A stretch of 9,576 bases of DNA from Erysipelotrichaceae bacterium (GTDB lineage: Bacteria; Bacillota_I; Bacilli_A; Erysipelotrichales; Erysipelotrichaceae), in contig JAFWKS010000433.1 in the NCBI GenBank assembly GCA_017511325.1, positions 1-9,576 of the forward strand, in the 5' to 3' direction. The number at the start of each line of letters is the position of its first letter. Position 1 is the stretch's first letter. Below, in pieces: positions 6,166 through 9,576 of the stretch. Under the pieces are notes generated by a model. The model ran no database searches. It saw only the letters and a list, made by a program, of their open reading frames with translations, and was not told where the DNA came from. A program made the position numbers and the translations under genes.

Positions 6166-7031
6166 CAGCTTCTCCTTTCCGGATCATAATGCATGAATTC
6201 GACCGCATTCTTGCCTTTAATAAGTTCAAGCGTGCTTTCTCTGAACCCCAGCTCCTCGATCGCCTTGGACATTCTTATCATCTCAAAACGCGGATCGTTC
6301 GTGCCAAACATCACCTGATGTCTTAAGCTTCTGTCGATCCAGGTGGCCGGTACATCTTTTGTCAGCATCTGGATATAGAATTCTTTGGCACTGTCAAAGT
6401 ACAAAGCTCCCGTATCGGCATAGACGTTTGGATACTTCAGCATCAGCATCGCCGTTTCCTTGCACCAAGGCCAGCCAAAATGCGCCAGGCAGATCCTGAG
6501 CCCGCTTCTTCTTTCTGCCAGTGCTTCAAAATCCAGGGGGTGGCAGTTTTTTGTCGTCGTGTGTGGTTCAAATGAAAGGCCTGAGTGAAACGTGATCGGT
6601 TCGTCATCTTTCTCACAGATGTCATACAAAGGATCCATTATCTTATCATCCGGATGAAAAGCTTGCCTTGAAGGATGAAGTTTAAGTCCTTTCAGATCGA
6701 AGACTGTAAAAGCTTCTTCAAGTTTTTCTAAAGCTTTCTCGTCATGAGGATCGACGCTCGCGAAACCGATAAAACGATCAGGCGCAAGGTCCACCAGTTT
6801 TTTTATTTCCTGATTGCTGACAAGGACATCGCCGTTCATGAAAGTCGAATAGTCTTCAGGCAGCAGCACACACATATCGATCCCGGCACAATTTAGCTTG
6901 TTGAAAAAGTGCTGCAGCGGTGCTGTACCGTTTTTATGGATACTGAGCTCATCATGCCTTAACGCTTCTTTCTTTTCGTCGCTGTTTATCGGCTCAAAGA
7001 AAGCGGGATGGACATGTACATCGATAACCAT
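6165..7031 (-). CDS. amidohydrolase-related metal-dependent hydrolase (PF04909 type)
   Basis: This 288-residue TIM-barrel protein is of the amidohydrolase_2 type, which includes lactonases, decarboxylases and amidases. Visible landmarks: the metal-binding HxH at the very N-terminus (H6, H8 in VIDVHVHP), GLKLHP at 115-120, H149 in FHSG, H184 in LAHFGWPW, and a late MFGTNDPRF block (241-249). In most relatives the last block reads G-T/S-D and the Asp is catalytic; here it reads G-T-N245-D246, so either the Asp is shifted by one or the site has changed. The position of HxH fixes the start. The ATG directly follows the TGA of the FrlC-like gene with no gap. A hydrolytic or lactone-opening step in the pathway is plausible, but the substrate is unknown. 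Confidence 0.85.
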   Translation of the reverse strand: MVIDVHVHPAFFEPINSDEKKEALRHDELSIHKNGTAPLQHFFNKLNCAGIDMCVLLPEDYSTFMNGDVLVSNQEIKKLVDLAPDRFIGFASVDPHDEKALEKLEEAFTVFDLKGLKLHPSRQAFHPDDKIMDPLYDICEKDDEPITFHSGLSFEPHTTTKNCHPLDFEALAERRSGLRICLAHFGWPWCKETAMLMLKYPNVYADTGALYFDSAKEFYIQMLTKDVPATWIDRSLRHQVMFGTNDPRFEMIRMSKAIEELGFRESTLELIKGKNAVEFMHYDPERRS

Positions 7032-7862
7032 TCAGAAACCTGCTTCTTCCATCATTGCCCTGACATTGTCGATCGCTCTGCGGGCATAGAAACGCGGTTC
7101 ATTTATATAACCGGTAACGAGTTCGATCGTAGCAGTGCGATCATAATCTATCTCTTTAAGTTCCTTGATCAGTTCTTTAAGCGGGATCATGCCTTCTCCT
7201 GGCATGACGTGATCATCGGAATCCTTGACGCCATCGATCAGATGCATGTGATACATCTTGTCGCCAAGTTTATCAAAATAGTCCATGATGCTTTCAAACT
7301 GTGTAAAAGGCGGTACTACATCGCACATGCCGACCAAGCATGGCGAATCGATGATCTTGAACAGCTTCTGCAGATCGTTCGCATTTTTTATGACGTTTGA
7401 TTCATAAACGGTCAAAGCCTCCATGACGATCTTCATGCCGATCTTCTCCGCATGATCTGTCAATTCCCTGACGCTTTTTGTCAGTCTGTTCCAGATCTCA
7501 TCATAGGTCGCACTATATCCGGCATGAGCTGCCGAGATCAGCGTATAATCTGCACCCATCTCCTTAGCCATATCAAAACAAAGTTTGAGATAATCGATCG
7601 CATCCTGCCGCATGGCTTCGGAACCGATCATGTAGTTGTAAGGATAAGCGTTGTGCTCTGGACAGTAACCACGGATCTCTATTTCGTACTTGTCTCTTAG
7701 TCTTTTGATCTCATCGATCTGACCGTCTTTTAGATCCGGTGCATAGGCATGAGGTCTGCCGCCCCAGAGTTCTATATAGTCATAGCCGAATCTTTTTGCA
7801 TCGGCGAAGATATGCTCAATTTCGTTACGCTGATAACCACTTGTGAACATTCCCAATTTCAT
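7032..7862 (-). CDS. frlC: FrlC-like sugar 3-epimerase (fructoselysine 3-epimerase family)
   Basis: The 276-residue protein closely follows E. coli FrlC, which interconverts fructoselysine and psicoselysine, in length and landmarks: MKLGMFTSGYQR at the N-terminus, ELWGGRPHAYAPDLK (31-45), YTLISAAHAGY (106-116), VYESNV (152-157), YFDKLGDK (195-202) and ELVTGYINEPRFYARRA (247-263). The metal ligands expected for the TIM-barrel epimerases are present at E148, D181, H207 and E247. This comparison is from memory of the family. The gene follows the FrlD-like kinase after 3 bases, with GAGGAG in the last kinase codons as ribosome site. The frl symbol marks homology. The true substrate may be another ketose or ketosamine, because the SIS-domain deglycase FrlB is missing from the window. 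Confidence 0.85.
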   Translation of the reverse strand: MKLGMFTSGYQRNEIEHIFADAKRFGYDYIELWGGRPHAYAPDLKDGQIDEIKRLRDKYEIEIRGYCPEHNAYPYNYMIGSEAMRQDAIDYLKLCFDMAKEMGADYTLISAAHAGYSATYDEIWNRLTKSVRELTDHAEKIGMKIVMEALTVYESNVIKNANDLQKLFKIIDSPCLVGMCDVVPPFTQFESIMDYFDKLGDKMYHMHLIDGVKDSDDHVMPGEGMIPLKELIKELKEIDYDRTATIELVTGYINEPRFYARRAIDNVRAMMEEAGF

Positions 7863-7865
7863 TTT

Positions 7866-8669
7866 TTATTTCTCCTCGTTTACCCACGGTTCAAATACCT
7901 CTACGACTCTGCTGGCAACTTTAGCGCCGGTACGCATCGCCTTGAGCACATCATCACCGTTCATGATGCTGTAAAGGAATCCGGCGATATAGGAATCGCC
8001 TGCTCCTACTGTGTTAACGACCTTTCTGGCCAGATAGATCGGCCCTACATGGTAACCTGCTTCATCATAGGAACGGCTCCCCTTTTCGCCAAATGTGGCG
8101 ACAGCAATCTTCATACCGCGATCGACTTTATCTTTCAGAAAGGCTTTGATGAATTCATCCTTTCCCTTGTGATAGGAATAGAAACCATAAGTCACGTATG
8201 GAAGAGTTTCTTCAACCAAAGGATGATCAAGTCTATCCGCATAATCGAAAGCGATCGGCACACCTTTTGCAGCGATCTTAGGCAATACCTTTTCAGCTTT
8301 GCCCCATAAAGCAGTATGGACGAGATCATGTTCGCAGGCAAAACGCACATCTTCATCATCGAATTCGATATTTTCGAGAACACCTTCGACATAATCGCCG
8401 TGGATCCTGTCATTGCCGTTCATATCCATATAGGTTATGGCTGTCTTTCCTTCTTTTACTTTAAGATGGGAGATATCGAGACCTTCCTTCTTAAGTGATT
8501 CGATCATCCACTTTCCATACTCATCAGAGCCGGTAGTTGAAATTATCGATACATCGGCACCTAGTTTCTTCAGATTTACGCCGGTATCAACGACATTCCC
8601 GGTCGGATATTTTCTGTCTAAACGTTCATACAGATCAATGCAGTTATCACCAATTTCAGCTACTCTCAT
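7866..8669 (-). CDS. frlD: FrlD-like PfkB-family sugar kinase (fructoselysine 6-kinase family)
   Basis: The 267-residue ribokinase/PfkB-fold kinase should phosphorylate a sugar or ketosamine using ATP. Its length and pattern match FrlD: IGDNCIDLY (6-14), DRIHGDYVEGV (87-97), ALWGKAE (120-126), and the PfkB signature NTVGAGDSYIAGF (219-231) with catalytic base D225. The substrate-side motif usually seen as GGN-x-x-N is TGNVVD (23-28) here, so the second Asn is replaced by D28. This may mean an altered substrate. The start is supported by GGGAG 7 nt upstream, and the gap to the BtpA-like gene is 12 nt. Together with the adjacent FrlC-like epimerase it forms the epimerise-then-phosphorylate pair of Amadori-product catabolism. 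Confidence 0.85.
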   Translation of the reverse strand: MRVAEIGDNCIDLYERLDRKYPTGNVVDTGVNLKKLGADVSIISTTGSDEYGKWMIESLKKEGLDISHLKVKEGKTAITYMDMNGNDRIHGDYVEGVLENIEFDDEDVRFACEHDLVHTALWGKAEKVLPKIAAKGVPIAFDYADRLDHPLVEETLPYVTYGFYSYHKGKDEFIKAFLKDKVDRGMKIAVATFGEKGSRSYDEAGYHVGPIYLARKVVNTVGAGDSYIAGFLYSIMNGDDVLKAMRTGAKVASRVVEVFEPWVNEEK

Positions 8670-8681
8670 AAATTTTCTCCC

Positions 8682-9491
8682 TTACAATTGTTCTCTGATC
8701 CTATAGACTTCAGTCATGAATTCCTTGACCCGGTCAACATCAACGTGGTTCTCCAGCTTGCCGTCATACTTGAATGTCGTCCCGACTACTGCCGCATCTG
8801 CATGTCTCAGTTTTCTTTCTATTGTATCAACTCTGCAACCGGTGTTGCAAAGGACAACGACATCAGGGTTGTATTCCTTTACAGAGATGATCAGTTCATC
8901 GTCGACATCCTGCCCTGCCGCATCAGCTGAGATGCATAAGCCATCAGGTGCAGCTTTGGCAATCGTCGTTCTGGCGATATCCTTCAATGGTCTCAGATCC
9001 AGGCTCTGATCTGATTCGGGATTGATGAAATACAGCATCTTAAGATCATCCATATGCAGGGCAAATTTTCTTCTGATGACCTCAGAGAAATCGTTGTTGT
9101 AGAAACCGCCATCTCCGACATAGACCCCGGAAAAAGTTCCGCGAACATAGTCAGCACCAACACCAGCTGCCAGTTCCAGGCATGCGATACCATCACTGAT
9201 TGCATCGACACCAAACGGGACCTTTATTAGCGGTTTAAGGTTGCCGATGACATATGCCATTGCGGCGACCGTATTTCTGTCCATGTTGCGCTGATACGGA
9301 AAACTGAATTCGTTGGAGAAGATGATGCCGTCGACTCCGCCTTCCTGCAAAGCGATCAGATCAGCTCTGGCATCTTCTACGACCTGATCCATAGTCATGC
9401 CGTACTTCCACATCGGATCTCCTGGTAAAGGATCCAGGTGCAACATGGCAATGATCGGTTTTTTAACTTTAAACATCTCTTCTGTCCACAT
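8682..9491 (-). CDS. BtpA/SgcQ family TIM-barrel protein
   Basis: The 269-residue protein (numbered here from an upstream ATG at 9497) matches the BtpA/SgcQ family (PF03437). The landmarks are IAMLHLDPLPGDP (16-28), GVDGIIFSNEF (54-64), VPFGVDAISDGIA (93-105), GADYVRG (114-120), CNTGCRVD (217-224) and VVGTTFKYDGKLENHVD (237-253). BtpA was named for a role in photosystem I accumulation in cyanobacteria. SgcQ is encoded in the E. coli sgc sugar operon, and a sugar-processing role fits this context better. AGGAG at 9504-9500 lies 8 nt before ATG 9491 but only 2 nt before ATG 9497, so I choose 9491. Reaction unknown; the fold suits an aldolase, epimerase or lyase step on a phosphorylated sugar. 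Confidence 0.85.
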   Translation of the reverse strand: MWTEEMFKVKKPIIAMLHLDPLPGDPMWKYGMTMDQVVEDARADLIALQEGGVDGIIFSNEFSFPYQRNMDRNTVAAMAYVIGNLKPLIKVPFGVDAISDGIACLELAAGVGADYVRGTFSGVYVGDGGFYNNDFSEVIRRKFALHMDDLKMLYFINPESDQSLDLRPLKDIARTTIAKAAPDGLCISADAAGQDVDDELIISVKEYNPDVVVLCNTGCRVDTIERKLRHADAAVVGTTFKYDGKLENHVDVDRVKEFMTEVYRIREQL

Positions 9492-9499
9492 ATTCATCT

Positions 9500-9504
9500 C
9501 TCCT
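9500..9504 (-). promoter_or_regulatory. ribosome binding site that decides the BtpA-like start
   Basis: AGGAG on the minus strand is 8 bases from ATG 9491-9489 and only 2 bases from ATG 9497-9495, which favours the shorter protein by two residues. Confidence 0.6.
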
Positions 9505-9520
9505 GCATATTTTTATATTT

Positions 9521-9576
9521 CTAATAATCAAACTGACGATAGTATCTTCTGACGCTAAGTGGATGCCTGAGGAAGA
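9521..9576 (-). CDS. possible 3' end of an upstream operon gene, cut by the right edge
   Basis: One minus-strand frame is open from the right edge to a TAG at 9523-9521 and encodes 17 residues (FLRHPLSVRRYYRQFDY). The stop lies 29 bases before the BtpA-like ATG at 9491, a normal intra-operon distance, with no terminator or clear promoter between. That makes an upstream co-transcribed gene likely, but the piece is too short to identify. Confidence 0.4.
   Translation of the reverse strand, partial: FLRHPLSVRRYYRQFDY

Noticed and set aside
7749..8309. A 186-codon open frame on the plus strand opposite the kinase and epimerase genes
   Set aside because: It spans the junction of two well-supported minus-strand genes and shows no family features; it is an antisense shadow.
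1..9576. High apparent density of GATC tetranucleotides
   Set aside because: They fall mostly in codon pairs such as ATC-GAT and in AAG-ATC contexts, so codon preference explains them; I have not counted them against expectation.

Overview
The window looks like a chromosomal carbohydrate-catabolism locus from a Gram-positive Bacillota. An Erysipelotrichia- or Clostridia-like gut or oral host is plausible, but this is inferred only from general features: tightly packed overlapping genes, AGGAG-type ribosome sites, T-tailed hairpin terminators, moderate G+C (a little above 40% by eye), frequent AGA arginine codons, and the gene families present. No rRNA, tRNA, CRISPR array, insertion sequence, phage gene or riboswitch was seen.

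Layout from right to left. (1) A minus-strand operon enters from the right edge, beginning with what may be the last 17 codons of an upstream gene. It runs through a BtpA/SgcQ-type TIM-barrel protein, a PfkB kinase closely resembling fructoselysine 6-kinase FrlD, a TIM-barrel epimerase strongly resembling FrlC, a metal-dependent amidohydrolase (PF04909 type) and a YjbQ/UPF0047 protein. Gaps run from a 1-nt overlap to 12 nt, so these five genes are very likely co-transcribed. (2) A bidirectional terminator at 5698-5736 separates this operon from a convergent plus-strand gene at 4846-5691, a second sugar-phosphate isomerase/epimerase related to the FrlC-like protein. (3) Divergent from that gene lies a minus-strand pair of GntR/HutC-type regulators (4055-4774 and 3310-4053). 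Their predicted -10 element overlaps the -10 of the plus-strand gene. (4) A clean intrinsic terminator at 3254-3277 closes the regulator pair. (5) A third minus-strand unit follows: a tandem fusion of two Cof-type HAD hydrolases (1665-3230), an MDR-family dehydrogenase without the usual zinc ligands (655-1662) and a GNAT acetyltransferase (128-655).

Interpretation. The FrlC/FrlD pair and HutC-type regulators recall the fructoselysine (frl) system, in which a C3 epimerase and a C6 kinase feed a SIS-domain deglycase. No SIS-domain deglycase is present here. In its place the operon carries BtpA-like, amidohydrolase and YjbQ proteins. The most interesting reading is a catabolic route for an Amadori-like or otherwise derivatised ketose or sugar acid, in which one or more of these poorly understood families process the phosphorylated intermediate. 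That is inference. Family assignments are firm for most genes, but substrates are not known from the sequence.
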